64,000 bases of DNA. Source: Kaistia sp. 32K (GTDB taxonomy: Bacteria; Pseudomonadota; Alphaproteobacteria; Rhizobiales; Kaistiaceae). Shown here in pieces: positions 42,771 through 51,821 of this stretch. The stretch is from contig NZ_AP024269.1 in the NCBI RefSeq assembly GCF_016629525.1, positions 248,001 through 312,000 of the forward strand, read 5' to 3'. A program made the translations under genes and the position numbers. Under the pieces are notes generated by a model. It saw nothing but the letters and a program-made list of their open reading frames with translations. It had not been told where the DNA came from and made no database searches. How positions within the stretch are numbered: position 1 is the stretch's first letter; each line of letters begins with the position of its first letter.

Positions 42771-43664
42771 ATGGCAAGCACTCTCGGCACAATCGGCTAT
42801 TCAGCCGCCTCGACGCCCGCCGCCCAGGCGATCTATCGTCGCCGCCGGCGCGGCAACGCGGTCCTGCTCACGCTCTCCGTCGGCGCCACCGCCTTCGGCC
42901 TGGCCTGGCTGGTGCTCATCCTGGGCGCGCTGCTCTACCAGGGCCTCAGCGGCCTGTCGCTGGCGGTGTTCACGGAAATGACGCCGCCGCCCGGCTCGGC
43001 CGGCGGCCTGCTGAACGCCATCTGGGGCAGCCTCCTGATGACCTTCGGCGGCGTCATCATCGGCACGCCGATCGGCATCCTCGCCGGCACCTACATGTCG
43101 GAATACGGCCGGAACAACAAGCTGACGACCGTCGTCCGCTTCATCAACGACATCCTGCTGGCGGCGCCCTCGATCGTCATCGGCCTGTTCGTCTATGAGG
43201 TGATGGTCGTCCAGATGGGCCACTTCTCGGCGGTGGCCGGCATGGTCGCCCTCGCCATCTTGGTGATCCCGGTCGTCGTCCGCACCACGGAAGACATGCT
43301 CAACCTGGTGCCGAACCAGCTGCGCGAAGCGGCCGCGGCGCTCGGCCTGCCGCGCTCGGTCATGATCCGGCACGTCGCCTACAAGGCCGCGATGTCCGGC
43401 ATCGTCACCGGCGTGCTGCTGGCGATCGCCCGCGTCAGCGGCGAGACCGCCCCGCTGCTCTTCACGGCGCTGAACAACCAGTTCTGGAGCACCAACCTCA
43501 ACGCACCGATGTCGTCGCTGCCGGTGACGATCTTCCAGTTCGCGCTGTCGCCCTATGCCGATTGGCAGAAGCTCGCCTGGACCGGCGCCCTCCTCATCAC
43601 CTTTACCGTGCTGGCGCTCAACATCGTCGCCCGCGCCTTCCTCAGCCCCAAGGCTTCCAAATGA
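42771..43664 (+). CDS. pstA: Phosphate ABC transporter permease PstA
   Basis: This 297-aa permease has about six membrane segments, the loop [20 protein letters not shown] and the PstA motif [20 protein letters not shown]. The ATG at 42771 ([10 protein letters not shown]) comes 11 bp after the pstC stop. An in-frame TTG at 42756 overlapping that stop is a possible but weaker start. Its own stop overlaps the pstB start. Confidence 0.92.
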   Translation: MASTLGTIGYSAASTPAAQAIYRRRRRGNAVLLTLSVGATAFGLAWLVLILGALLYQGLSGLSLAVFTEMTPPPGSAGGLLNAIWGSLLMTFGGVIIGTPIGILAGTYMSEYGRNNKLTTVVRFINDILLAAPSIVIGLFVYEVMVVQMGHFSAVAGMVALAILVIPVVVRTTEDMLNLVPNQLREAAAALGLPRSVMIRHVAYKAAMSGIVTGVLLAIARVSGETAPLLFTALNNQFWSTNLNAPMSSLPVTIFQFALSPYADWQKLAWTGALLITFTVLALNIVARAFLSPKASK

Positions 43665-44446
43665 CCCAGACCGCGATGAACACGGCCGGCTTGGCCGAGA
43701 AGATCTCGATCCGTAATCTGAAGTTCTTCTACGGCGACAACCTGGCGCTGAAGACGATCAACCTGCCGCTGTTCGAGAAGAAGGTCACGGCGTTCATCGG
43801 CCCGTCGGGCTGCGGAAAGTCGACGTTGCTGCGGGTTCTGAACCGCATGTACGACCTCTACCCGCGCCAGCGCGCCGAGGGCGAGGTGATCTTCGACGGC
43901 CAGAACGTGCTGAACCCCGACCAGGACCGCAACATGCTGCGCGCCCGCGTCGGCATGGTGTTCCAGAAGCCGACGCCGTTCCCGATGTCGATCTACGAGA
44001 ACATCGCCTTCGGCATCCGCCTCTACGAGAACATCTCGCGCTCCGAGATGGACGGCCGGGTCGAGGCGGCGCTGACGCGCGGCGCGCTCTGGAACGAGGT
44101 CAAGGACAAGCTGCATTCGAGCGGCCTCAGCCTCTCGGGCGGCCAGCAGCAGCGCCTCTGCATCGCCCGCACCATCGCGGTGCGGCCGGAAGTCGTGCTG
44201 TTCGACGAGCCCTGCTCGGCGCTCGATCCGATCTCGACCGCGAAGATCGAGGAACTGATCGACGAGCTGACGACCGACTACACGATCGCCATCGTCACGC
44301 ACAACATGCAGCAGGCGGCGCGCGTCTCCGACTACACCGCCTTCATGTATCTCGGCGAGCTGATCGAGTTCGACGAGACGACGAAGATCTTCACGTCGCC
44401 GAGCGACAAGCGCACCCAGGACTACATCACCGGACGCTTCGGCTGA
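43661..44446 (+). CDS. pstB: Phosphate ABC transporter ATPase PstB
   Basis: This 261-aa ATPase has Walker [10 protein letters not shown], the PstB phrase [19 protein letters not shown], signature [15 protein letters not shown] and Walker [17 protein letters not shown]; the switch histidine is in [13 protein letters not shown]. It starts at an ATGA overlap with pstA, so they are translationally coupled. phoU follows after 25 bp. Confidence 0.96.
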   Translation: MTQTAMNTAGLAEKISIRNLKFFYGDNLALKTINLPLFEKKVTAFIGPSGCGKSTLLRVLNRMYDLYPRQRAEGEVIFDGQNVLNPDQDRNMLRARVGMVFQKPTPFPMSIYENIAFGIRLYENISRSEMDGRVEAALTRGALWNEVKDKLHSSGLSLSGGQQQRLCIARTIAVRPEVVLFDEPCSALDPISTAKIEELIDELTTDYTIAIVTHNMQQAARVSDYTAFMYLGELIEFDETTKIFTSPSDKRTQDYITGRFG

Positions 44447-44471
44447 GGCCGGGTGGACGCAGGAGCACGAG

Positions 44472-45188
44472 ATGTCCGAACATATTGTTTCCCGCTACGA
44501 CGAAGAGCTCAATGACGTCGCCCGCCGCATCGCCGAGATGGGCGGCATGGCCGAGCGCCTGGTCGATGTGTCCGTCGGCGCGCTGATGCGGGTCGATACC
44601 GAGACCGCCAAGCAGGTGATCGCCGACGACAAGAAGCTCGACGCGCTGCAGCGCGAGTGCGAGGAGCGGGCGATCATGATCATCGCCCGTCGCCAGCCGA
44701 TGGCGATGGACCTGCGCGAAGTCATCGCGGCGCAGCGCATCGCCAGCGATCTCGAGCGCATCGGCGACCTGGCCAAGAACATCGCCAAGCGCGTCATGGC
44801 GCTCGACGGCCAGCTGCAGTCGAAGCGCTTCAACACCGGCGTCGAGCACATGGCGGAGCTGTCGCTTGCCCAGCTCAAGGACGTGCTGGACGCCTATGCG
44901 AGCCGCGACGTCGACCAGGCCTATGAAGTCTGGAAGCGCGACGAAGAGATCGACGCGATGTACACGTCGCTCTTCCGCGAGCTTCTGACCTACATGATGG
45001 AAGACCCGCGCAACATCACCTTCTGCACGCATCTTCTCTTCTGCGCCAAGAACATCGAGCGCATCGGCGATCACGCTACCAACATCGCCGAGACGGTCTA
45101 CTATGTCGTCACCGGCCAGGTGCTCGCTGAAGACCGGCCGAAGCAGGACGAGTCGAGCACGACCGCCGTCAACTACGAGAAGAACTGA
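44472..45188 (+). CDS. phoU: Phosphate transport regulator PhoU
   Basis: This 238-aa all-helical protein contains two three-helix PhoU repeats, each with the metal-binding pattern: RIASDLERIGDLAKNIAKR and CAKNIERIGDHATNIAE. It connects PstSCAB to PhoR and keeps PhoB unphosphorylated when phosphate is abundant. It is part of the same plus-strand operon, with a 32-bp gap to phoB. Confidence 0.95.
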   Translation: MSEHIVSRYDEELNDVARRIAEMGGMAERLVDVSVGALMRVDTETAKQVIADDKKLDALQRECEERAIMIIARRQPMAMDLREVIAAQRIASDLERIGDLAKNIAKRVMALDGQLQSKRFNTGVEHMAELSLAQLKDVLDAYASRDVDQAYEVWKRDEEIDAMYTSLFRELLTYMMEDPRNITFCTHLLFCAKNIERIGDHATNIAETVYYVVTGQVLAEDRPKQDESSTTAVNYEKN

Positions 45189-45220
45189 CGGTTCCGTCAG
45201 ATACACCCAGGAATTCGTGA

Positions 45221-45919
45221 ATGACGCCACGCGTTATGATCGTCGAGGATGAGGAGGCGCTGAGCCTCCTCCTCCGTTACAATCTGGAAGCGGAAGGGTA
45301 CACGGTCGAGGTCGTGCCGCGCGGCGACGACGCCGAGATGCGCCTCCTCGAAACCGTGCCCGACCTGCTGCTGCTCGACTGGATGCTGCCGGGGATCTCC
45401 GGCATCGAGCTCTGCCGGCGGCTGCGCGCCCGCGACGCCACCCGCACGCTGCCGGTGATCATGCTCACCGCCCGCGGCGAGGAGCAGGAGCGCATCCGCG
45501 GTCTCGCCACCGGCGCCGACGACTATGTCGTCAAGCCGTTCTCCGTGCCGGAGCTGATGGCGCGCGTGCGCGCGATCCTGCGCCGCTCGCGGCCCGAGGT
45601 GATCGCCACGCTGCTGCGCGCCGGCGACATCGAGCTCGATCGCGAGACGCATCGCGTCCGCCGCTCGGGACGCGAACTGCATCTCGGCCCGACCGAGTTC
45701 CGCCTGCTCGAATATCTGATGAAGAGCCCCGGCCGCGTCTTTTCACGCGAACAGTTGCTGGATGGAGTCTGGGGTCGCGACGTCTATGTCGACGAGCGCA
45801 CCGTCGACGTCCATATCGGCCGCCTGCGCAAGGCGGTGAACCGCGGCCGCGTCAAGGATCCGATCCGCACCGTGCGCGGCTCCGGCTATTCCTTCGACGA
45901 CCAGTTCGCGATGGCCTGA
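45221..45919 (+). CDS. phoB: Phosphate regulon response regulator PhoB
   Basis: This 232-aa OmpR-family regulator has an N-terminal receiver (acidic VEDEEAL, phospho-Asp in LLLLDWMLPG, ITLTARGEE-like VIMLTARGEEQ, lysine in YVVKPFSVPE) and a C-terminal winged helix (GPTEFRLLEYLMKSPGRVFS, VDVHIGRLRKAVN). It binds the Pho boxes before pstS. phoB as the last gene of the operon gives positive feedback under starvation. Confidence 0.96.
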   Translation: MTPRVMIVEDEEALSLLLRYNLEAEGYTVEVVPRGDDAEMRLLETVPDLLLLDWMLPGISGIELCRRLRARDATRTLPVIMLTARGEEQERIRGLATGADDYVVKPFSVPELMARVRAILRRSRPEVIATLLRAGDIELDRETHRVRRSGRELHLGPTEFRLLEYLMKSPGRVFSREQLLDGVWGRDVYVDERTVDVHIGRLRKAVNRGRVKDPIRTVRGSGYSFDDQFAMA

Positions 45920-45932
45920 GGCAATCACTCCG

Positions 45933-46096
45933 CTTGAACCCTCCCCTTGAGGGAGGGTCAAAACCGGCGCGGCCGGTTTTGGGGAGGGGCTGCCAGATGC
46001 GAGATAATCCGGGGGCCGCCGTGGCTGCCTCCGCCAAGCGCCCCCTCCCGAAATCGCAATGCGATTTCGACCTTCCCTCAAGGGGGAGGTTCAAGG
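45933..46096. repeat. Family C element with two variable apical stems
   Basis: The frame matches the copy at 35529: TTGAACCCTCCCC at the left end, CCCTCAAGGGGGAGG and TTCAAG at the right. The tips differ: CAAAACCGGC-GCG-GCCGGTTTTG (45959-45981) and CGAAATCGC-AAT-GCGATTTCG (46049-46069). It occupies most of the 381-bp gap after phoB; the rest is a terminator and nothing else recognisable. Confidence 0.85.
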
Positions 46097-46139
46097 CGGG
46101 GCGCGTTCCGGATCCGCCTTCAAGAGCTAAAGAACAAGA

Positions 46140-46175
46140 AGCCGCGTGCGGGACAGAAATCCCGGCGCGGCTTTT
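46140..46175 (+). terminator. Intrinsic terminator after phoB
   Basis: AGCCGCG...CGCGGCT closes a stem that continues with an inner GGGA/TCCC pairing and ends in TTTT. It lies about 220 bp after phoB, beyond the family C repeat, and would end the pst-phoB transcript. Confidence 0.7.
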
Positions 46176-46300
46176 CTATTGTCGGCAGGGGAGGCCGGAA
46201 AACAAATCGGCCGTGCGCCTCGATGGAGGACGGCACGGCCGGGATTGCGGCTGGTCTCGTCGGCGCGCCAGGCGCCGGAGCCAGCGTCAGGCCGGCGCGA

Positions 46301-46834
46301 TCAGGCGCCGACGGCCTTCTTCTGGCGGCGGTCATGCACCGGCTGGTACGCGACGCGCGAATGATATTCGCAGTACGGAATGCCGGAATTCGACCGCTGG
46401 CCGCAGAAATGGAAATCCTCGGTGCTCGGGTCGCCGATCGGCCATTTGCAGGTCTGTTCGGTGAGCGTGAGGATCGTGGCATGCAGGCTGATCGGCACGA
46501 CGACGTCGTCCGAGCCGGCCGGCCGGGGCATGCGCCGCGGTTCCGGCACGATCTGGCCGAGCGGCTTCAGCGCGGTATTGCCCGCCACCATCGGCCTGAC
46601 AGGATTGGGGCGGCCCGTCGTCGCCGATCGGCCATTGCTTGCTGTCGCAGGCTTGCGGGCGCGAGCCACCGGCGTCGAAGCCGGCTTGGCGCGACCCGAC
46701 AGGCTCAGCCGATGTACCTTGCCAATGACCGCATTGCGCGTTACGCCGCCAAGCTCCGAGGCGATCTGGCTCGCGCTCAAACCGTCGGTCCAGAGCTTCT
46801 TCAGCAACTCAACCCGTTCGTCCGTCCAAGTCAT
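46301..46834 (-). CDS. gcrA: Cell cycle regulator GcrA
   Basis: This 177-aa protein has the diagnostic N-terminus MTWTDERVELLKKLWTDGLS and the helix-turn-helix QIASELGGVTRNAVIGKVHR that recognises methylated GANTC. A basic, variable linker (about 50-115) leads to the C-terminal sigma-70-binding part with the cysteine motif CKWPIGDPSTEDFHFCG. GcrA activates division and polarity genes in step with CcrM methylation. Five GANTC sites lie within 235 bp upstream of the start, which suggests methylation-state control. Confidence 0.95.
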   Translation of the reverse strand: MTWTDERVELLKKLWTDGLSASQIASELGGVTRNAVIGKVHRLSLSGRAKPASTPVARARKPATASNGRSATTGRPNPVRPMVAGNTALKPLGQIVPEPRRMPRPAGSDDVVVPISLHATILTLTEQTCKWPIGDPSTEDFHFCGQRSNSGIPYCEYHSRVAYQPVHDRRQKKAVGA

Positions 46835-46865
46835 AGCGTGTCCTTGTCGGTCGGAGCGATACCCG

Positions 46866-47069
46866 GAATCCTGTCGCGGTCGTCGGCCAGGGGCATGACG
46901 ACTTTGAACGCGATACTTGGGTCAGGGGGAGGTACCGGCTCGATATTTCGTATCTTAACGGTTATTAAGATACTATATGGCCTGACTCGGTGACAAGAGT
47001 CGGCAGGAATCCTAGATGTGGATCCTTGCGTTTTCCCCAACTTGCGGTCTCAGCCCCGAACCGTGAGTC
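46866..47069. promoter_or_regulatory. Cluster of five GANTC (CcrM) sites upstream of gcrA
   Basis: GANTC occurs at 46866, 46984, 46997, 47007 and 47065; three fall within 28 bp. A possible minus-strand promoter, TTGTCA (46995-46990), 18 bases, TATCTT, overlaps the 46984 site. The 407-bp gap 46835-47241 has no gene but serves gcrA (minus) and argD (plus). Confidence 0.6.
46950..46973. promoter_or_regulatory. AT-rich inverted repeat upstream of gcrA, CtrA-like
   Basis: GTATCTTAA-CGGTTA-TTAAGATAC has perfect 9-bp arms. It contains TTAA-N6-TTAA, close to the CtrA site TTAA-N7-TTAA but one base short. It coincides with the likely gcrA promoter. Confidence 0.45.
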
Positions 47070-47116
47070 GGGTCAATCGCTTAGCCGCCGCCGAGGCCCC
47101 GCCGCCGCCGTTTTCA

Positions 47117-47147
47117 TTGACACAAAACGTCACGACCGTGATATAAG
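47117..47147 (+). promoter_or_regulatory. Sigma-70-type promoter for argD
   Basis: TTGACA at 47117-47122 is a perfect -35. GATATA begins 17 bases later and TATAAG 19 bases later, either of which could be the -10. argD starts 95 bp downstream. Confidence 0.55.
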
Positions 47148-47241
47148 GGCAACGCAAAAAGGTGCTGCCCGGCGCGTCGGCCTCGGGTGGCACTTTTGAT
47201 TTTTGGCACCCATTTCCGTGGTTTCATCCGAAGGAGGGGAT

Positions 47242-48474
47242 ATGAACGCCCCCGATAGCAGCGTAAAAAAGACCTCGTCCAGCCTCTTTGACACCTTTGC
47301 GCGTGCACCGCTCGAGTTCGAGCGAGGCGAGGGGGCCTGGGTCTTTACGCGAGACGGGGACGCTTATCTCGATTTCTCCGCCGGTATCGCGGTTAACACG
47401 CTCGGTCATGCCAACCCGGTTCTGGTGCAGGCGCTGACCGAACAGGCCGGCAAGCTCTGGCACACGTCGAACCTGTTCCGGATCCCCGGCCAGGAGAAGC
47501 TCGCCGACACGCTGGTCGCGAACTCCTTCGCCGACCGCGTCTTCTTCGCCAATTCGGGCGCCGAGGCCAACGAGGCCGCGATCAAGACGGCGCGGCGCTA
47601 TCACTATGTCAACGGCCAGCCCGAGCGGTTCCGCATCCTCACCATCGAGGGCGCGTTCCACGGCCGGACGCTGGCGACGCTCGCCGCCGGCGGCCAGCAG
47701 AAATATCTCGACGGCTTCGGCCCGAAGGCAGACGGTTTCGACCAGGTGCCGTTCGGCGACATGGCGGCGATCAAGGCGGCGGTGACGCCGGCGACGGCGG
47801 CGATCATGATCGAGCCGATCCAGGGCGAAGGCGGCGTGCGCTCCTTCCCAAACGATTTTCTGCGCGAGCTCCGCGCGCTTTGCGACGCCGAGAGCATGCT
47901 GCTGATCATGGACGAGGTCCAGACCGGCATCGGCCGCACCGGCAAGCTGTTCGCCTATGAGTGGACCGGCATCGCTCCGGACATCCTGACGGCGGCCAAG
48001 GGCATCGGCGGCGGCTTCCCGCTCGGCGCGTGCCTCGCCACCAACGAGGCGGCCAAGGGCATGACGCCCGGCACGCACGGCACCACCTTCGGCGGCAATC
48101 CGCTGGCGATGGCGGTCGGCAATGCCGTGCTCGACGCGGTGCTCGCCGACGGCTTCCTCGAGCATGTGCGCGAGACCGCGCGCTATCTGAACCAGCGCCT
48201 CGGCGGGCTGATCGACAGCCATCCCGGTGTCGTTGACGGCATTCGCGGCGAGGGCCTCCTGATTGGCATTCACGCGCTGAAGCCGATCCCCGAGGTCGTC
48301 GCAGCGCTGCGCGACCAGCACATGCTGGCGGCCGGCGCCGGCGACAACGTGCTGCGCCTGCTGCCGCCGCTGAACATCGGCAAGGCCGAAGTCGACGCGG
48401 CGATCGACAGGATGGACGCCGCCTTCACCGCAATCGAAGCCGCTGCCGCCGATGCGGCGCGGCAATCCGCGTAG
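47242..48474 (+). CDS. argD: Acetylornithine aminotransferase ArgD
   Basis: This 410-aa class III PLP enzyme converts N-acetylglutamate semialdehyde to N-acetylornithine in arginine synthesis. Visible are [38 protein letters not shown] and the PLP lysine in [24 protein letters not shown] lies 6 bp before the ATG. argF follows after 15 bp and hslO overlaps argF, forming a three-gene operon. Confidence 0.93.
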   Translation: MNAPDSSVKKTSSSLFDTFARAPLEFERGEGAWVFTRDGDAYLDFSAGIAVNTLGHANPVLVQALTEQAGKLWHTSNLFRIPGQEKLADTLVANSFADRVFFANSGAEANEAAIKTARRYHYVNGQPERFRILTIEGAFHGRTLATLAAGGQQKYLDGFGPKADGFDQVPFGDMAAIKAAVTPATAAIMIEPIQGEGGVRSFPNDFLRELRALCDAESMLLIMDEVQTGIGRTGKLFAYEWTGIAPDILTAAKGIGGGFPLGACLATNEAAKGMTPGTHGTTFGGNPLAMAVGNAVLDAVLADGFLEHVRETARYLNQRLGGLIDSHPGVVDGIRGEGLLIGIHALKPIPEVVAALRDQHMLAAGAGDNVLRLLPPLNIGKAEVDAAIDRMDAAFTAIEAAAADAARQSA

Positions 48475-48489
48475 GCGGGACGGGGCATC

Positions 48490-49413
48490 ATGGTTCGGCA
48501 TTTTCTCGACCTGACAGAGTTCGATTCCGCTACGCTTCGGCAGATCATGGAAGGCGCAAAGCGCATCAAGGCGTCCCGCAACGGGGCGCTCGACGGCGTC
48601 GGCCCGCTCGCCGGCAAGGTGCTGGCGCTGATCTTCGAGCAACCCTCGACCCGGACGCGCGTCTCCTTCGACGTCGGCATGCGCGAGCTCGGCGGCCAGA
48701 CGCTGATGCTCACTGGCGCCGAGATGCAGCTCGGCCGCGGCGAGACCATCGCCGATACGGCGAAGGTGATGTCGCGCTATGTCAACGGCATCATGATCCG
48801 CATTCTCGATCACGATGCGCTGGCGGAGCTCGCGCGCAACGCCACGGTTCCGGTCATCAACGGCTTGACGCGCCGCTCGCATCCCTGCCAGGTCATGGCC
48901 GACATCCTCACCTATGAGGAGCATCGCGGCCCGATCACCGGCAAGACGGTGGCCTGGCTCGGCGACAGCAACAATGTGCTCGCTTCCTGGGTGCACGCCT
49001 CGGCGCGCTTCGATTTCCGCCTGAAGATCGCGACGCCGGAGGAACTGGCGCCGGCGCACAGCCTGCTCGACTGGGCGCGCTCGCATGGCGGCGAGGTCAT
49101 CGCCGGCGAGGATCCGCACGACGCGGCGGCCGATGCCGATTGCATCGTCACCGACACCTGGGTCTCGATGGGCGACAACGAGGCCGAACGGCGGCACAAT
49201 CTCCTGAAGCCGTACCAGGTCAACGCCCGCCTGATGGCGCGCGCCAAGCAGGACGCGCTGTTCATGCATTGCCTGCCCGCCCACCGCGGCGAGGAGGTGA
49301 CGGCCGAGGTGATGGACGGACCGCAATCGGTCGTCTTCGACGAGGCTGAAAACCGGCTGCACGCGCAGAAGGGCATTCTTGCCTGGTGCCTGGGTGGCCC
49401 GGAGGCACTCTGA
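48490..49413 (+). CDS. argF: Ornithine carbamoyltransferase ArgF
   Basis: This 307-aa enzyme makes citrulline from ornithine and carbamoyl phosphate. The carbamoyl-phosphate loop is [15 protein letters not shown], followed by the ornithine-site SMGDNEAER and the conserved [13 protein letters not shown]. Length and motifs are typical of the anabolic enzyme. The TGA shares a base with the hslO start. Confidence 0.95.
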   Translation: MVRHFLDLTEFDSATLRQIMEGAKRIKASRNGALDGVGPLAGKVLALIFEQPSTRTRVSFDVGMRELGGQTLMLTGAEMQLGRGETIADTAKVMSRYVNGIMIRILDHDALAELARNATVPVINGLTRRSHPCQVMADILTYEEHRGPITGKTVAWLGDSNNVLASWVHASARFDFRLKIATPEELAPAHSLLDWARSHGGEVIAGEDPHDAAADADCIVTDTWVSMGDNEAERRHNLLKPYQVNARLMARAKQDALFMHCLPAHRGEEVTAEVMDGPQSVVFDEAENRLHAQKGILAWCLGGPEAL

Positions 49414-50396
49414 TGGAAAAACTTGAACCCGTAGATACCGGCGCGATCGACGCGGCCGGCGACGATGCCGTGCTGCCCTTCGCGGTCGAGGGGCTGGACG
49501 TGCGCGGCCGCGCCATCCAGATGGGGCCGGCGCTGTCGGCGCTTCTGGCGCGGCACGACTATCCGCTGCCGGTGTCGAAGCTGCTCGGCGAGGCGGTCGT
49601 CCTCGCCGTGCTGCTCGGCTCGTCGCTGAAGTTCCAGGGCCAGTTCCTGCTGCAGACGCAGACCGACGGCCCCGTCGACATGCTGGTCGTCGACTACCGC
49701 ACGCCCGGCAACATCCGCGCCTATGCCCGCTTCGACAAGGAGCGGGTCGCGGCGATGGAGGCGGAAGGCACGCTGAAGCCGGAGCTGCTGCTCGGCAACG
49801 GCATCCTCGCCATGACCATCGACCAGGGCGAGTTCACCAGCCGCTACCAGGGCATCGTCAAGCTCGACGGCGCCAGCCTGGAGGAGGTGGCGCACGCTTA
49901 TTTCGCCCAGTCCGAGCAGATCCCGACGATCGTCCGGCTGGCGGTCGCCGAGATGATGACGCGCGAGGACGGCGGCGCCGCGCATAGCTGGCGCGCCGGC
50001 GGCATGATGGTGCAGTTCCTGCCGCAGTCCGGCGCCGGTCATCGCGACCTGCCGGGCGGCGACGTCCCGGACGGCCACGAGGTCGAGGGCGAGGAGAGCG
50101 ACGCCTGGGCCGAGGCCACCTCGCTGGTCTCGACCGTCGAGGATCACGAGCTGATCGATCCCGAGGTCCCGGTCGAGCGGCTGCTCTACCGGCTGTTCCA
50201 CGAGCGCGGCGTCCGCGTGTTCGAGGCTTCGGCCGTGCGGGACCAGTGCTCCTGCTCGCGCGACCGGATCGAGGGCGTGCTGCGCGGCTTCTCGGCCGAG
50301 GAGATCACCGACAGCATCGAGAACGACGAGATCGCCGTCACCTGCGAGTTCTGCGGCGCCAAATACAGTTTTGAGCCGCAGGAATTTCTGGGCTGA
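49413..50396 (+). CDS. hslO: Redox-regulated chaperone Hsp33
   Basis: This 327-aa holdase is activated by oxidation. The zinc-binding C-terminal switch has both cysteine pairs, CSCSRDRIEGVL and VTCEFCGAKYSF. The N-terminal body shows VLLGSSLKFQGQFLLQTQTD. A 30-residue acidic insert (about 205-235, GGDVPDGHEVEGEESD) is longer than in E. coli. The ATG overlaps the argF stop, so an oxidative-stress chaperone is coupled to arginine genes, an arrangement common in this order. Confidence 0.93.
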   Translation: MEKLEPVDTGAIDAAGDDAVLPFAVEGLDVRGRAIQMGPALSALLARHDYPLPVSKLLGEAVVLAVLLGSSLKFQGQFLLQTQTDGPVDMLVVDYRTPGNIRAYARFDKERVAAMEAEGTLKPELLLGNGILAMTIDQGEFTSRYQGIVKLDGASLEEVAHAYFAQSEQIPTIVRLAVAEMMTREDGGAAHSWRAGGMMVQFLPQSGAGHRDLPGGDVPDGHEVEGEESDAWAEATSLVSTVEDHELIDPEVPVERLLYRLFHERGVRVFEASAVRDQCSCSRDRIEGVLRGFSAEEITDSIENDEIAVTCEFCGAKYSFEPQEFLG

Positions 50397-50491
50397 GGAA
50401 CGGTTCTCGGCCGGGACGGCCTGAGCCTCCACTCTCGTTTGTGCGGAGGCGGCGCATAGACATGCGTTCGGCGGCGGCAACACGCGCCGCC

Positions 50492-50605
50492 GTCATCCCC
50501 GCGCAGCGGGGATCCATTCATCCGATGCCTCGGGAGTTGCGAAGGGTCTGGTCATCCAGGCCCGCGAACCCGGCTGCATGGATCCCCGCCTCCGCGGGGA
50601 TGACG
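50492..50605. repeat. Family A repeat, divergent copy
   Basis: It runs GTCATCCCCGCGCAGCGGGGATCC to CTGCATGGATCCCCGCCTCCGCGGGGATGAC. The central part is longer and different from the other copies. It lies in the 250-bp convergent gap between hslO and apaG. Confidence 0.75.
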
Positions 50606-50646
50606 ATTGAGCGCGTATCGTCGTGCGAGGCGGAAACCCGAAGGGA

Positions 50647-51039
50647 CTAGTGCAGCACGCGGGCGGCGTTCGGCATGTCGAGCGAGAAGGCGGGGATGTC
50701 GACGGAGAACATCTCGCCGTCCTCGGTCTGCATCTGGTACGTGCCGACCATGATGCCCGACGGCGTCGAGAGCGGGCAGCCGCTGGTATATTCGAAGCTC
50801 TCGCCGGGCTTCAGCGACGGCTCCTTGCCGACGACGCCGACGCCGCGCACTTCCTCCGTATGGCCGCGCCCGTCCGTGATGCGCCAGCAGCGCGAGCGCA
50901 GCTTCACGTTCTCCAGGCCGAGATTGACGATCTCGATCGTATACGCCCAGACATAGCGGCCTTCGCCCGGCGAGGAATCGTCCTCGACGAAGCTCGGCTG
51001 CACGGTGACCTGGATCGATCGCGTGACGGTTCGATACAT
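50647..51039 (-). CDS. apaG: ApaG family protein
   Basis: This 130-aa single-domain beta-sandwich protein shows YVWAYTIEIVNLG, RSRCWRITDGRGHTEEVRG and GVVGKEPSLKPGESFEYTS, the diagnostic ApaG phrases. Its role is unclear; in enterobacteria it is near apaH, while here it stands alone. The start is the ATG at 51039 (MYRTVTRSIQVTV), with AACAACCG before it; a much longer open frame upstream has no support. Confidence 0.93.
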   Translation of the reverse strand: MYRTVTRSIQVTVQPSFVEDDSSPGEGRYVWAYTIEIVNLGLENVKLRSRCWRITDGRGHTEEVRGVGVVGKEPSLKPGESFEYTSGCPLSTPSGIMVGTYQMQTEDGEMFSVDIPAFSLDMPNAARVLH

Positions 51040-51261
51040 CGGTTGTTCTCGACAATGGTGCGAGGCTCTTAGCCCCTGCCGAGCCGGCCCGTCAATCGTG
51101 CTCGACGCCGCAGGCGAGCCGGCGCCCGGCAGGGCTTTCCATCCCGCAAAACAGCATTGCGTAGGTAAAGCGCACACGTTTCGCGCGCCATATGGCTGCG
51201 CTATAGTCTGGATGGTCGTGAATCGAGCTTGCCGCGCGAGCCGGGCAAAAGGAACATTTGC

Positions 51262-51672
51262 ATGCTGAAGGAATTCAAGGAGTTTGCCCTCAAGGGCAAC
51301 GTGGTCGACCTGGCCATCGGTATCATTATCGGCGCCGCCTTCAGCGGGCTGGTCAACTCGATCGTCAACGACATCATCATGCCGATCATCGGTGTGATCA
51401 CCGGCGGTATCGACTACACCAACAAGTACATCCAGCTGGCCGGCGAGCCGCAGGCGACCCTCGACGCCGCCCGCAAGGCCGGCGCCACCGTCGCCTACGG
51501 CAACTTCCTGACGCTGCTGATCAACTTCATCATCGTCGCCTGGATCCTGTTCCTGATCGTCAAGGGCATGAACCGCATGAAGCGCGAGAAGGCCGCAGCC
51601 CCGGCCCCGGTCGCGACGCCCGAGGACGTGGCGCTGCTGCGCGAGATCCGCGACCTGCTTGCCAAGAAGTAG
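51262..51672 (+). CDS. mscL: Large-conductance mechanosensitive channel MscL
   Basis: This 136-aa inner-membrane channel releases solutes on hypo-osmotic shock. The amphipathic N-terminal helix [20 protein letters not shown] leads into TM1, TM2 lies at about 80-105 ([19 protein letters not shown]), and a C-terminal helix ends RDLLAKK. AAAGGAAC supports the ATG at 51262. A strong terminator follows. Confidence 0.97.
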   Translation: MLKEFKEFALKGNVVDLAIGIIIGAAFSGLVNSIVNDIIMPIIGVITGGIDYTNKYIQLAGEPQATLDAARKAGATVAYGNFLTLLINFIIVAWILFLIVKGMNRMKREKAAAPAPVATPEDVALLREIRDLLAKK

Positions 51673-51705
51673 GATCCGCGAAGGATAAATTTGCGTCTTC
51701 GCAGC

Positions 51706-51732
51706 AAACGGCGGCCCTTGGCCGCCGTTTTG
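51706..51732 (+). terminator. Intrinsic terminator of mscL
   Basis: AAACGGCGGCC-CTT-GGCCGCCGTTT has an 11-bp perfect stem and ends in TTTTG. It is 33 bp after the stop. Confidence 0.92.
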
Positions 51733-51821
51733 TCTTGGTTGTCGGCTAAGTTCCCGCCTGTCACCGAACAACGACGCCGAGGGTCCGGGGGGATCCGGCG
51801 CCTCAGCCATTGGAAACGTGC

